The notes under the pieces: generated by a model
What the model saw: the letters and a program-made list of their open reading frames with translations, nothing else
The model's database searches: none
What the model was told of the DNA's origin: nothing
Translations under genes and position numbers: made by a program
Shown: piece by piece, positions 17,466 through 26,191 of the stretch
Layout: each line of letters begins with the position of its first letter
Position numbering within the stretch: position 1 is the first letter of the stretch
Source: an unidentified eubacterium SCB49
GTDB taxonomy: Bacteria; Bacteroidota; Bacteroidia; Flavobacteriales; Flavobacteriaceae
DNA: 64,000 nucleotides
Assembly (NCBI GenBank): GCA_000170815.1
Contig: ABCO01000001.1
Location: 310,001-374,000, forward strand
Reading direction: 5' to 3'

Positions 17466-17497
17466 TTGCTAAATAATTTAGGCTTGTTTTATATTTG
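17466..17497 (+). promoter_or_regulatory. Promoter of the TerB-like gene
   Basis: TTG at 17466-17468, 21-base spacer, TATATTTG at 17490-17497: a good match to the Bacteroidota -33/-7 consensus, 20 bases upstream of the ATG at 17518. Confidence 0.65.
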
Positions 17498-17517
17498 TAG
17501 CCAAAAAAAAATATACT

Positions 17518-17943
17518 ATGTCATTTACAGATTTATTTGAGAGTGGAGAACACAAACGTAATTTAGGACATTTTGCATCTATAGCAAATATGGCAGCGGT
17601 TAACGGAGAGCTTAATGCCTTAGAAGAAAAAATGTTACGTCGTTTTGCGCGTAAGTTAGATGTTGATGAGTCTGAGTATGAGGCTGTACTAAAAGATCCG
17701 AAAAAATATCCTATTAATCCACCTAACGATGCAGATCGTCGTCTAGAGCGTATGCACGATCTCTTTGAGATGATTTTTGCAGATCATGAGATTGATGCTG
17801 ATGAGCGTGCACTAGTAGAGAAATATGCTATTGGTTTAGGGTATACTGAAGAACTAGCAGCAAAATTAATAAAGCGTTCTATCGAGATATACCAAGGTGG
17901 TCTTGATATGGAAGATTATCGTTATTTACTTAACAGAGAGTAA
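17518..17943 (+). CDS. TerB-like helical protein
   Basis: 141 aa, all-helical and highly charged. The two-half pattern fits the TerB/DjlA-N superfamily: ANMAAVNGELNALEEKMLRRFARKL in the first half and MIFADHEIDADERALVEKYAIGLG in the second, each with an acidic loop that in TerB can bind metal. TerB proteins are linked to tellurite resistance or stress responses; no other ter genes are near, so function is open. Convergent with the histidine kinase gene, 6 bases apart. Confidence 0.8.
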   Translation: MSFTDLFESGEHKRNLGHFASIANMAAVNGELNALEEKMLRRFARKLDVDESEYEAVLKDPKKYPINPPNDADRRLERMHDLFEMIFADHEIDADERALVEKYAIGLGYTEELAAKLIKRSIEIYQGGLDMEDYRYLLNRE

Positions 17944-17949
17944 GTCGTT

Positions 17950-19452
17950 CTATAGCCTTTGCAAGGCAAGAAATAAAGCTTTTTTGGTGTACGGCTTTTT
18001 TAAAAAAGCCGATGCACCTGCATCTAGTATCGCATTTTGTTCTTCAACCATTGCTTTACCACTTACAACGAGTATGGGTGTCGCACTGTGTTTAGTATCC
18101 TTTTTTAATTTTTTGACAAAATCTATTCCTGTAGTTGTATTGTAGTCTTGTTTAATTACTACGGCCAGGTAGTTCTTTTTATCTAGCATTTGGTAAGCTG
18201 TGTCTGGATCTGGAGCTAGCTCAAGTGAGTATCCTTTATCGTTATCAATAAACTGCTTTACAAAAAGCATTTGATTTAAAGTATCATTTTCCACTACTAG
18301 AATTCGTTTGCTCATTACAATACCTGTGCCTTTAGGGATTGTTTTTTTCTTTCTAGCCTTCTCTCTAATTTTAAGCGGAAGGGTTACGGTAAACTGGCTT
18401 CCTTTACCTACTTCACTTTTTACAGTTACATTTCCATTCAATAAAGTGCTGAGGTCTTTTACAACTTTTAGACCCAGGCCATTACCTATTGGTTTTTCTT
18501 TTTCTAATTCTAGTTGAATATACGAATCAAAAATGGTGTTTATTTGTGTTTCAGAAATACCTTGACCTGTATCAGAAATAATAAACTGTATAGATGCCTC
18601 GTTTTTAGAGATCATCTTTTCAAGAGAGACTTGTAACTTAATAGTGCCTTCTGTTGTGTTTCTATAAGCGTTTTCTAGAAGGTTGTATAAAATTTGGTTA
18701 AGGCGAGTTGGGTCTCCGTAAAGTTTAAAGGGAACATCTGTGTCTGTGACATGGCTAAAATCGATGTTAAGCTTTTCTTTCTTGATTTGAAAGTGCTTGG
18801 TCATACTAGCTACTACAGAGTATAGATTAAAAGGTACTTCTTTAATTTCTAAATCTCCTGTTTCTATTTTAGATATATCAAGGAGGTCGTCCATGAGTAC
18901 TTTAATATGTAACCCTGTTTTATGTATAACTCCTAATGTTTCTTTTTGCTGAAAATCTAATTTTGTTTCCCCTAGTAACTCTGTGAATCCTAGTAATGCA
19001 TTAAGAGGATTGCGTATTTCATGATTTAAATGCGCTAGAAAGTTGTTTTTAAAACTTTCTTTAGCAAAGAGTAATTCTCTTTCAAACAGCAATTTGTTGC
19101 TTGCAATTACTGTTTCGTTTTTTGTTTGTACTAAAGGATGAGAATTTTGATAATGTGACGTGAAGTCTGTTAAGACTACATATAGTTTATTGTTTTTGTC
19201 AAGTATAGTGATGTCTACTATTTTAGTGACACCTTCTATATCTAGATTGATACAAGGAAAAGATTCGCTTACATTGCCTGTTTCTAAAAGCGGTAAAAGC
19301 GCATAAAAAAAAGGGTGTATATCTTGAATTTTATGATTTTCTGGGCACTTAAAAAGTATGTCGTCAGATGATAGGATGGTTCCTAGGCTATCTACAGCAA
19401 TTATTTGTACTTTACTGTCTATATAATAAGCTTTAATTTCATTAAGACTCAT
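17950..19452 (-). CDS. Hybrid histidine kinase with degenerate receiver domain
   Basis: 500 aa, no membrane segments, so cytoplasmic. Order: PAS-like N-terminal sensor (about 10-110), HisKA dimerisation domain with the phospho-acceptor His144 in HLNHEIRNPLNALLGF, HATPase domain with NLLENAYRNT, DTGQGISE and GNGLGLKVV, then a C-terminal receiver (about 382-500). In the receiver the acidic pair reads VENDT, and the usual phosphorylated Asp before the conserved Gly is absent: the segment is VVIKQDYNTTTG with Lys where Asp is expected. Its start codon lies 11 bases inside the Ras-like GTPase gene, so the two are translationally linked. Confidence 0.9.
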   Translation of the reverse strand: MSLNEIKAYYIDSKVQIIAVDSLGTILSSDDILFKCPENHKIQDIHPFFYALLPLLETGNVSESFPCINLDIEGVTKIVDITILDKNNKLYVVLTDFTSHYQNSHPLVQTKNETVIASNKLLFERELLFAKESFKNNFLAHLNHEIRNPLNALLGFTELLGETKLDFQQKETLGVIHKTGLHIKVLMDDLLDISKIETGDLEIKEVPFNLYSVVASMTKHFQIKKEKLNIDFSHVTDTDVPFKLYGDPTRLNQILYNLLENAYRNTTEGTIKLQVSLEKMISKNEASIQFIISDTGQGISETQINTIFDSYIQLELEKEKPIGNGLGLKVVKDLSTLLNGNVTVKSEVGKGSQFTVTLPLKIREKARKKKTIPKGTGIVMSKRILVVENDTLNQMLFVKQFIDNDKGYSLELAPDPDTAYQMLDKKNYLAVVIKQDYNTTTGIDFVKKLKKDTKHSATPILVVSGKAMVEEQNAILDAGASAFLKKPYTKKALFLALQRL

Positions 19453-19942
19453 GCTTTTCGAGTGTTTTGATTGTAAGTTGTTTAAACCCTTCTTCTACAT
19501 TTTCTCCAGTTTTTGCACTAGTAAAAAGACTTTGGTTGTATGGTGCGTTTTCAAAAAATGATTTTGAGATTTCATCACCAAATTTATCACATTTATTACC
19601 AAAAATCATAACTGGAATTGCAGGAAATTGATTTTTTAAGTAATCAACTTGCTCTTCAAGGTTTTTGTAGGTTTCGGGTCTAGATACGTCATAGACATAT
19701 ATAAAACCGCTAGAGCCTAAAAGATATGATGCTCTTGTTTCAGATATTTTACTGGTGCCTTCTATGTCCCAAATAACTAGAGTTACAGAGTCATTGTTAA
19801 TAGTGACATCTTTTTTCTTTACGTGTACTCCAACCGTCACTAGGTAATCTTCACTAAAAGAGGTTTCTACAAACTGGCGGATAAGACTTGTCTTGCCCAC
19901 ACCAAAATGCCCAAGAATTACTATTTTACGAGGTTGAATCAT
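19442..19942 (-). CDS. Ras-like small GTPase
   Basis: 166 aa, a minimal Ras-superfamily G domain: G1 GHFGVGKTS (11-19), G3 VIWDIEG, G4 NKCD, G5 TSAK. The Ras Gln61 position, just after DxxG, is Thr here (DIEGTSK), so intrinsic hydrolysis may be slow and a partner may be needed. Prokaryotic relatives are MglA and the Rup (Ras-like, unknown) families. It overlaps the hybrid kinase gene by 11 bases and follows a gene for a putative roadblock-like protein, the class of protein that regulates MglA-like GTPases. The output is unknown. Confidence 0.9.
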   Translation of the reverse strand: MIQPRKIVILGHFGVGKTSLIRQFVETSFSEDYLVTVGVHVKKKDVTINNDSVTLVIWDIEGTSKISETRASYLLGSSGFIYVYDVSRPETYKNLEEQVDYLKNQFPAIPVMIFGNKCDKFGDEISKSFFENAPYNQSLFTSAKTGENVEEGFKQLTIKTLEKHES

Positions 19943-20067
19943 TGGTAATTTTTTTTGATAAAGATAAATAATTTTCTATTTGAACACTTTATTGTAAAGG
20001 GAAAGTTAAGTTTTAAATCTTCGTCTATATCAAAGATTTGGAGATTTTTTTGAGGAAAAAATGCATT

Positions 20068-20898
20068 TTATTTATTTTGGTCTTTCCATTCTTTAAATAG
20101 TGCTTTTAAGATGCTGTCTACTTCTTCTCTTTTTAGCGTGTGGATGGAAGATGATAGTTTTCTTGATACTTTATAAAGTTTGTCTTCTAATAAACTTTCG
20201 TATGTTTTTGTGTAGCTTCCAGAAATGACAACAGCAATGTAATACGAATGAAAATTTTGAATATGGATGCTATATAATTCGTACTGTATGGATTCTAAGC
20301 TTTGGCTTCCACCGTTAAAAGCATCTTCAACAAAGCTTTTAATAGCGGTTAGCATTCCAGATAACATGTCTTTGTCTATAGTATCTGTTAAGCTATAATC
20401 GCCTAAAAGAATTCCAGAACCTTTTTGTATGGCAAAAATTTGATTGATATTAGGCTTGTCTAGTTCACTTAATACTAAGTCTCCTTCTTTAGTTCCGGTA
20501 AACGTAGTTTTGACCTTTCTTTTTAAGTAGGAAAGAGAAAAGGTGTTATTTACTTTAGAGTTTATGCTTTCAGATAATTTTGCAATTTCAGAAGCAATAT
20601 ATCGCTTTATCATTTTTCCTATAATAGGGTAAAGCGCTTCTACTACTTGGTCTTTTGAGTTTGCAATTTCTTCTTTTAATGTTTTTGTAATCGTAGGGCC
20701 AAGTGTAGCTGGAATTTCTTTTACAAATTCTTCTAGTTTTTCTTCAATTATTGGATTTACTTTTTCTGATAAAGCCTCTTGCTCTTCTAGTGTTTTAGTG
20801 ACCGTTTTTAAACGTTCACTAATGGCATCAGCAACTTGCCTGTCATCTATTAACAGGATATCGCGTAAAAGTTGAAGTTTATCTTCCTGTTTAGCCAT
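20068..20898 (-). CDS. Helical protein with putative roadblock/longin-like domain
   Basis: 276 aa, no signal peptide. Residues 1-130 are helical and charged. The C-terminal half contains NQIFAIQKGSGILLGDYS and DKDMLSGMLTAIKSFVEDAF, which resemble the sensor-like domain found N-terminal to OmpA domains in some proteobacterial and cyanobacterial proteins and have a roadblock/longin look. Here there is no OmpA domain. It lies 16 bases after the coiled-coil gene and 125 bases before the Ras-like GTPase gene on the same strand, so a role as GTPase partner is plausible. This is inference from motif and linkage. Confidence 0.75.
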   Translation of the reverse strand: MAKQEDKLQLLRDILLIDDRQVADAISERLKTVTKTLEEQEALSEKVNPIIEEKLEEFVKEIPATLGPTITKTLKEEIANSKDQVVEALYPIIGKMIKRYIASEIAKLSESINSKVNNTFSLSYLKRKVKTTFTGTKEGDLVLSELDKPNINQIFAIQKGSGILLGDYSLTDTIDKDMLSGMLTAIKSFVEDAFNGGSQSLESIQYELYSIHIQNFHSYYIAVVISGSYTKTYESLLEDKLYKVSRKLSSSIHTLKREEVDSILKALFKEWKDQNK

Positions 20899-20914
20899 TA
20901 ATTTACAAAAGAGA

Positions 20915-21265
20915 TTACTTACCTATTTTTTCGCCTAAAGAGATCAATAATTGCCCTAGTTCTTTTTTGTCTACTTTTTGCGCGTCTAATGTTTCTGTTT
21001 TGTTGTTTAGTGAGTCTTCAAGGTCTGTAATTCTAATGTTTACATCTGTACTTAAAGAATCTATAGATTGCATTAACTCGCCACGAACTTCATCAATGTA
21101 ACTTTCTAAAGCTGCTTTCTTATCGTCTATTTCTTTTTTCAGCGTCTCAAATTCGCTGTCGTATTGTTGTATGTTCTCACCAAAAATAAGATTCTTTATA
21201 GCTTCTATTTTAGAAGAAGAATCTGTCATTTGGTTCTCTATTTGTGGATTTTGATTTTTGCTCAT
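20915..21265 (-). CDS. Coiled-coil protein of the GTPase cluster
   Basis: 116 aa, acidic and almost entirely heptad-like from residue 35 on (EFETLKKEIDDKKAALESYI..., SLSTDVNIRITDLEDSLNNK). It has the short motif AIKNLIFGENI before the coiled coil; I associate such a motif with the same gene neighbourhoods as the preceding roadblock-like protein but cannot check this. Probably a structural or tethering subunit. First gene of the likely four-gene set ending in the hybrid kinase. Confidence 0.7.
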   Translation of the reverse strand: MSKNQNPQIENQMTDSSSKIEAIKNLIFGENIQQYDSEFETLKKEIDDKKAALESYIDEVRGELMQSIDSLSTDVNIRITDLEDSLNNKTETLDAQKVDKKELGQLLISLGEKIGK

Positions 21266-21323
21266 AATTAAGAAAATTATTGGTAGATATTAAAGGGGAT
21301 GTTTTTTAGCAGTGTTTATATGC

Positions 21324-22334
21324 TTAAGATTTAGGGGAAGCGTTTTTCATAAACTCTTCTGCTTTTAAGACCATGTTTTTGCTTCCGCAGAAAAAAGGCA
21401 CACGTTGGTGTAGTTCTGTAGGGTTAATGTCAAGAATTCTTGTAAAACCGTTACTTGCTGATCCGCCAGCCTGTTCTGCTAGGTAAGCCATAGGGTTGCA
21501 CTCATATAATAAGCGTAATTTTCCCTCAGGGTTTTTGCTGTTGTTAGGATAAATATAGATACCTCCTTTAATCATATTTCTATGAAAATCTGAAACTAAT
21601 GATCCTATATATCTTGAAGTATAAGGACGATCTCCCTCTTCCTTTTGGCAATATTTAATATAGTCTTTAACTCCTTGTGGGAAACGCACATAATTACCTT
21701 CGTTTACAGAATAGATGTTCCCATCTTCTGGAAACTGCATATTAGGGTGTGATAAGTAATATGTACCAATAGCTGGGTTGAGTGTAAAACCATTCACGCC
21801 GTGTCCTGTAGAGTAGACGATCATTGTAGAGGTTCCGTAAACAATATAACCAGCAGCTACTTGACGATTACCAGGTTGTAAAAAATCGTCAATAGTAACT
21901 GGAGAACCTTCTGGGGTAACTCTACGATAAATGGAAAAAATAGTACCCACGGATACATTTACATCTATGTTTGATGACCCATCAAGAGGATCCATTAATA
22001 CAACATACTTGTTCTTGTTGTTGTTTCCACTAATCGTGATAAAATCATCTTCTTCTTCACTTGCAATACCACAAACAATTTCTCTGTTTATTAATGTTTT
22101 AATAAATATATCGTTGGCATAAACATCTAGTTTTTGTTGGTCTTCACCTTGTATGTTTGTATCACCAGCTGCACCTAGTATATCTACTAATCCTGCTTTA
22201 TTAACTTCGTGATTTACCACTTTTGCAGCAAGTCTTATCGAATTTATCAATCTAGAGAGTTCTCCAGAAGAATATTTGAATTCGGTTTGATTTTGTATGA
22301 TAAACTCGCCTAGAGTTTGATTTTTGTTTGCCAT
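21324..22334 (-). CDS. fbp: Class I fructose-1,6-bisphosphatase
   Basis: 336 aa from the ATG at 22334 ([12 protein letters not shown]). The frame is open 24 codons further, to 22406, but that stretch covers the divergent promoter region and is not protein-like. Signature: [13 protein letters not shown] (metal and phosphate site), plus [10 protein letters not shown] upstream and the C-terminal [15 protein letters not shown]. It hydrolyses fructose 1,6-bisphosphate to fructose 6-phosphate in gluconeogenesis. Divergent from the GNAT gene. Confidence 0.95.
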   Translation of the reverse strand: MANKNQTLGEFIIQNQTEFKYSSGELSRLINSIRLAAKVVNHEVNKAGLVDILGAAGDTNIQGEDQQKLDVYANDIFIKTLINREIVCGIASEEEDDFITISGNNNKNKYVVLMDPLDGSSNIDVNVSVGTIFSIYRRVTPEGSPVTIDDFLQPGNRQVAAGYIVYGTSTMIVYSTGHGVNGFTLNPAIGTYYLSHPNMQFPEDGNIYSVNEGNYVRFPQGVKDYIKYCQKEEGDRPYTSRYIGSLVSDFHRNMIKGGIYIYPNNSKNPEGKLRLLYECNPMAYLAEQAGGSASNGFTRILDINPTELHQRVPFFCGSKNMVLKAEEFMKNASPKS

Positions 22335-22360
22335 CTTATTGGTGTTGCTAGAATTTAGCG

Positions 22361-22398
22361 CAAATATCGGGTTTTTTGACAAATTGCACCGATATTTG
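22361..22398. promoter_or_regulatory. Symmetric divergent promoter/operator between fbp and GNAT gene
   Basis: A 10-base inverted repeat, CAAATATCGG (22361-22370) and CCGATATTTG (22389-22398), places a GATATTTG element facing each gene. GATATTTG differs from TAnnTTTG in its first two positions only, so each arm may double as a -7 element. The arrangement could also be a shared operator. Confidence 0.4.
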
Positions 22399-22417
22399 TC
22401 AGTCAAAACCAGTTGAG

Positions 22418-22894
22418 ATGAGTATTCTTATTAGAAAAGCATTAAAAGAAGACATGCCTGCTGTCTTATTACTCATTAAAGAGCTTGCTGTTTATGAGAA
22501 AGAACCCGATGCTGTAAAGATTGATTCGGAGACATTAATTGAAGAAGGGTTTGGTGAAAACCCTTTGTTTTTTTGTTTTGTAGCAGAGGTAGAAGGTAAA
22601 GTTGTGGGTATTGCCCTAACTTATTTTGTTTTTTCAACCTGGAAAGGTCGAACCTTGCATCTAGAAGATTTAATAGTCACAGAAAAAATGCGAGGAACTG
22701 GAGTAGGAATGGCTTTGTATAAGCGTGTAATGGAATTTGGTAAAGAAGAAGGAGTCTCTCAAGTAAAGTGGATTGTGCTTGATTGGAATACACCATCAAT
22801 AGATTTTTATGAAAAAACAGGCGCGGTGATGGATAAAAATTGGTACATCGCTGCCATGGATAATGAAAAACTAACCGCTTTTTTAGAAAAATAA
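22418..22894 (+). CDS. GNAT N-acetyltransferase, diamine acetyltransferase-like
   Basis: 158 aa from the ATG at 22418 ([13 protein letters not shown]). GNAT fold with the acetyl-CoA binding region [18 protein letters not shown] and the family block [20 protein letters not shown], which is much like eukaryotic-type spermidine/spermine acetyltransferase and its bacterial relatives. Likely acetylates a polyamine or an amino acid analogue (thialysine); substrate not proven. It is followed after 45 bases by aspartate kinase. Confidence 0.85.
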   Translation: MSILIRKALKEDMPAVLLLIKELAVYEKEPDAVKIDSETLIEEGFGENPLFFCFVAEVEGKVVGIALTYFVFSTWKGRTLHLEDLIVTEKMRGTGVGMALYKRVMEFGKEEGVSQVKWIVLDWNTPSIDFYEKTGAVMDKNWYIAAMDNEKLTAFLEK

Positions 22895-22939
22895 AATAAA
22901 GTTTAATTTAAAAACTCATCCATCTTTTGGATGATAGAC

Positions 22940-24196
22940 ATGAAGGTATTTAAATTTGGAGGAGCATCTGTAAAAGAAGCAGAAGCAGTAAAAAATGTAG
23001 CTCAAGTACTTAAAGTTACAGGAGAGAAAGATTTAATAGTAGTTGTTTCTGCTATGGGAAAAATGACAAACGCATTTGAGCAAGTTGTTCATGATTACCT
23101 AGAGAATGAGCAAGATGTATCAGCTTCGTTAAACGAAATTGTTCATTTTCATCACGAAATATTAAAAGGACTTTTTGAAAATGAAAAACATTCAATTTTC
23201 ACTAAAGTAAACCTGTTAATAACAGAATTGACACAGTTTTTAGATAAAAATAAATCTAAACAACATCCATTTGTTTATGATCAAGTAGTGTCTTATGGAG
23301 AGTTAATCTCTACTACAATTGTATCTGCTTATTTAAATGAAATAGGAATAGAAAATACTTTTCTTGATGCAAGAGATTGTGTGGTTACAGATACAAAATA
23401 TAGAGATGCAAACGTAGATTGGGAAGATACCCAAAAACGCATTTCTGAAGTTGTAAATAAAAAAGGAATAACAATTACACAAGGTTTTATAGCGTCTGAA
23501 AATACACACAACCTTACGACTACATTGGGTAGAGAAGGGAGTGATTATACAGCAGCCATTTTTGCATATTGTTTAAATGCAGATTCTGTAACTATCTGGA
23601 AAGATGTTCCTGGTGTTCTTAATGCCGATCCAAGGTATTTTAAGAAAACCACCTTGTTAAATCATATTTCTTATACAGAAGCTATTGAGCTTGCTTTTTA
23701 TGGAGCATCTGTAATTCACCCAAAAACCTTACAACCTATACAGCGTAAAGAAATACCTTTATATGTAAAGTCTTTTATTGACCCAACATCTCCAGGAACT
23801 TGTGTTGGAAAAGGTGTGGCGCTAGACCCAAAAATTTCTTGTTTCATTTTAAAACGCAAGCAAGTTTTAATCTCTTTATCATCATTAGATTTTAGTTTTA
23901 TGATGGAAAATCATATTGCAGATGTGTTTAAGTGGCTTCATGAATATAAAATGAAAGTAGATATGATACAGAATTCTGCGATTAGTTTTACCGTTTGTGT
24001 AGATAATAAATACAATACATTGCCTTCTTTATTAGCAAAGTTGAAAGGTACATTTAATGTAAAATGTGATGAAGATGTTACACTTTATACTGTGAGGTAT
24101 GCCACGCCAATAGAGATTAAAAAACTAGAAGCAGATAAAACGGTGCTGTTAAAGCAAGAAAACGGGGCAACTGTTCAGCTTGTCGTAAAAGAATAA
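22940..24196 (+). CDS. lysC: Aspartate kinase
   Basis: 418 aa from the ATG at 22940 (MKVFKFGGASV); three more codons are open upstream. KFGGASV is the nucleotide-binding motif; TTLGREGSDYTAA and KDVPGVLNADPR are the aspartate- and ATP-site regions. The C-terminal about 120 aa form an ACT-like regulatory region. It makes aspartyl phosphate for Lys, Thr and Met synthesis. It is monofunctional, not fused to homoserine dehydrogenase; a fused ThrA may exist elsewhere. The symbol lysC is by family only. Confidence 0.9.
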   Translation: MKVFKFGGASVKEAEAVKNVAQVLKVTGEKDLIVVVSAMGKMTNAFEQVVHDYLENEQDVSASLNEIVHFHHEILKGLFENEKHSIFTKVNLLITELTQFLDKNKSKQHPFVYDQVVSYGELISTTIVSAYLNEIGIENTFLDARDCVVTDTKYRDANVDWEDTQKRISEVVNKKGITITQGFIASENTHNLTTTLGREGSDYTAAIFAYCLNADSVTIWKDVPGVLNADPRYFKKTTLLNHISYTEAIELAFYGASVIHPKTLQPIQRKEIPLYVKSFIDPTSPGTCVGKGVALDPKISCFILKRKQVLISLSSLDFSFMMENHIADVFKWLHEYKMKVDMIQNSAISFTVCVDNKYNTLPSLLAKLKGTFNVKCDEDVTLYTVRYATPIEIKKLEADKTVLLKQENGATVQLVVKE

Positions 24197-24213
24197 AACG
24201 AGCGGTTTTTAGT

Positions 24214-24221
24214 TATCTTTG
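24214..24221 (+). promoter_or_regulatory. olsF -7 promoter element
   Basis: TATCTTTG, an exact TAnnTTTG match, 25 bases upstream of the ATG at 24247. No TTG at a suitable distance upstream. Confidence 0.45.
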
Positions 24222-24246
24222 CAGTTAATCAATTTTTTAATGTTTA

Positions 24247-26067
24247 ATGGGATTAGTCACTTCTGGAGAGATAGCTAAAGCGATAAAAGTAGACAAACTA
24301 GGGTTTGTAGGTACTTTTATAGGTTGGTCTTTAATGAAGGTGTTAAGTATATCTGCGATTAATAAAATCTATGATTGTCATAAGCATTTGAGTGACCTTG
24401 ATTTTATTAATGCTCTTTTAGAGGAGTTTGAAATTGAGTTTGAAATTCCAGAAGAAGATTTAAGGCGAATTCCTAAAACAGGCCCTTTTGTTACAGTCTC
24501 TAACCACCCATTGGGAGGAATAGACGGTATACTGTTGCTAAAAGTGCTTTTAGAACGTAGGCCTGATTATAAAATAATGGCAAATTTTTTACTGCATCGT
24601 ATTGTTCCATTAAAACCTTACGTTATGCCAGTCAATCCTTTTGAAAATAAAAAAGAGTTGAGGTCTAGTTTTACAGGCTTTAAAGCTGCTATTTCTCATT
24701 TAAGAGCAGGGCATCCCTTGGGGATTTTTCCGGCAGGCGAGGTGTCTACTCAAAAAGATGATAAGAATATTGTAGACAAACCATGGGAGGATGCTGCCAT
24801 GAAGCTTATTAATAAAGCAAATGTACCCGTTGTACCCATCTATTTTCATGCAAAGAATAGCGCCTTGTTTTATAAGCTTTCAAAAATGAATGGCACATTT
24901 AGAACAGCAAAATTACCTTCAGAGTTATTGTCTCAAAAAGACAGAAAAATTAAAATGCGAATAGGGAATGCCATCTCTATTGCAGACCAAAATGAGCATA
25001 ACACTTTGCAATCATATACCGAGTTTTTAAGAAAGAAAACCTATATGCTTGCTAATCCTTTTCAGAAGAAAAAATTAATAGAGCAATTGCCTACGTCTAT
25101 AAAGTTGCCCAAGCAACCCAAAAAGATTGCAGGTCCAGCTTTAAAGGAAACTATAGAGGCAGAAGTTGCCTCATTGCTTGCGAGTGATAAGCGACTTTTA
25201 GAAAGTAAAAATTATGAAGTGTACCTAGCTTCTGCAGAGCTTATCCCAAATATCTTATTAGAGATTGGTAGGCTTCGTGAAATTACTTTTAGAGATGTAG
25301 GAGAGGGGACTAATAAAGCCATAGATTTAGATAAATTTGATGCTTATTATCATCATATGTTTTTATGGGATAAGGAGGCAAAAATGTTAGTTGGAGCCTA
25401 TAGAATGGGCTTGGGTTCAAAAATATTTGAAACACGTGGTATTAATGGGTTTTATTTACAAGACCTCTTTAGGTTTGAGCCAGAATTGTATGAGATGATG
25501 AGCCAGTCTATAGAGATGGGTCGTGCATTTATCATCAAAGAATACCAGCAAAAACCAATGCCTTTATTTTTACTTTGGAAAGGGATTGTACACACCACAT
25601 TACGTTATCCAGAACACCGTTTTCTTATTGGTGGAGTAAGTATTAGCAATAAGTTTAGTGAGTTTTCTAAGGGCTTGATGATTGAATTTATGAAATCTAA
25701 TTATTACGATCCTTGGGTAGCGCAATACATCAACCCTAAAAAGGAATATAAAGTAAAGCTAAAAGATGCTGATAAAGACTTTGTGTTTGATGCTAGTGAA
25801 GCAGATTTAAATAAATTTGATAAAATTATTGATGAGGTGGAACCGGGTGCATTGCGTATGCCTGTTTTGATTAAAAAATACATAAAGCAAAATGCTAAGG
25901 TTGTGGCGTTTAATGTAGATCCAATGTTTAATAATGTGATTGATGGTTTAATGTATATACGCATTGCAGACCTTCCAGAAAGTACTGTGAAACCAGTGAT
26001 GGAAGAGTTTCAAGCTGAACTTGAGAAAAAAATGGCAGCCATTAAAAATAAAGATGCTGACGCGTAA
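24247..26067 (+). CDS. olsF: Bifunctional acyltransferase OlsF-like (amino lipid synthesis)
   Basis: 606 aa, two fused acyltransferases. Residues of about 60-290 form a PlsC/OlsA-like O-acyltransferase with NHPLGGIDG (HX4D) and the FPAGEVST motif. Residues of about 310-600 form an OlsB/hemolysin-like N-acyltransferase of the GNAT type (LREITFRDVGEGTN, the MVGAYRMGLG-like stretch, EMGRAFI). In characterised OlsF proteins the C-terminal half adds the first acyl chain to the amino group of ornithine and the N-terminal half adds the second. The head group here could be ornithine or glycine. Acts at the inner membrane. No signal peptide. Confidence 0.88.
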   Translation: MGLVTSGEIAKAIKVDKLGFVGTFIGWSLMKVLSISAINKIYDCHKHLSDLDFINALLEEFEIEFEIPEEDLRRIPKTGPFVTVSNHPLGGIDGILLLKVLLERRPDYKIMANFLLHRIVPLKPYVMPVNPFENKKELRSSFTGFKAAISHLRAGHPLGIFPAGEVSTQKDDKNIVDKPWEDAAMKLINKANVPVVPIYFHAKNSALFYKLSKMNGTFRTAKLPSELLSQKDRKIKMRIGNAISIADQNEHNTLQSYTEFLRKKTYMLANPFQKKKLIEQLPTSIKLPKQPKKIAGPALKETIEAEVASLLASDKRLLESKNYEVYLASAELIPNILLEIGRLREITFRDVGEGTNKAIDLDKFDAYYHHMFLWDKEAKMLVGAYRMGLGSKIFETRGINGFYLQDLFRFEPELYEMMSQSIEMGRAFIIKEYQQKPMPLFLLWKGIVHTTLRYPEHRFLIGGVSISNKFSEFSKGLMIEFMKSNYYDPWVAQYINPKKEYKVKLKDADKDFVFDASEADLNKFDKIIDEVEPGALRMPVLIKKYIKQNAKVVAFNVDPMFNNVIDGLMYIRIADLPESTVKPVMEEFQAELEKKMAAIKNKDADA

Positions 26068-26191
26068 TCTGCTTTTTCTTTCCTGATTAAATATTGCAAT
26101 TACCGGCTCTAAATTTCTTTAAAATTTCTGAAATAGTCACCCCATTTAAATGAGGTTATTGGTATTTTTATAGAAACCAATTAGTTAGGGT

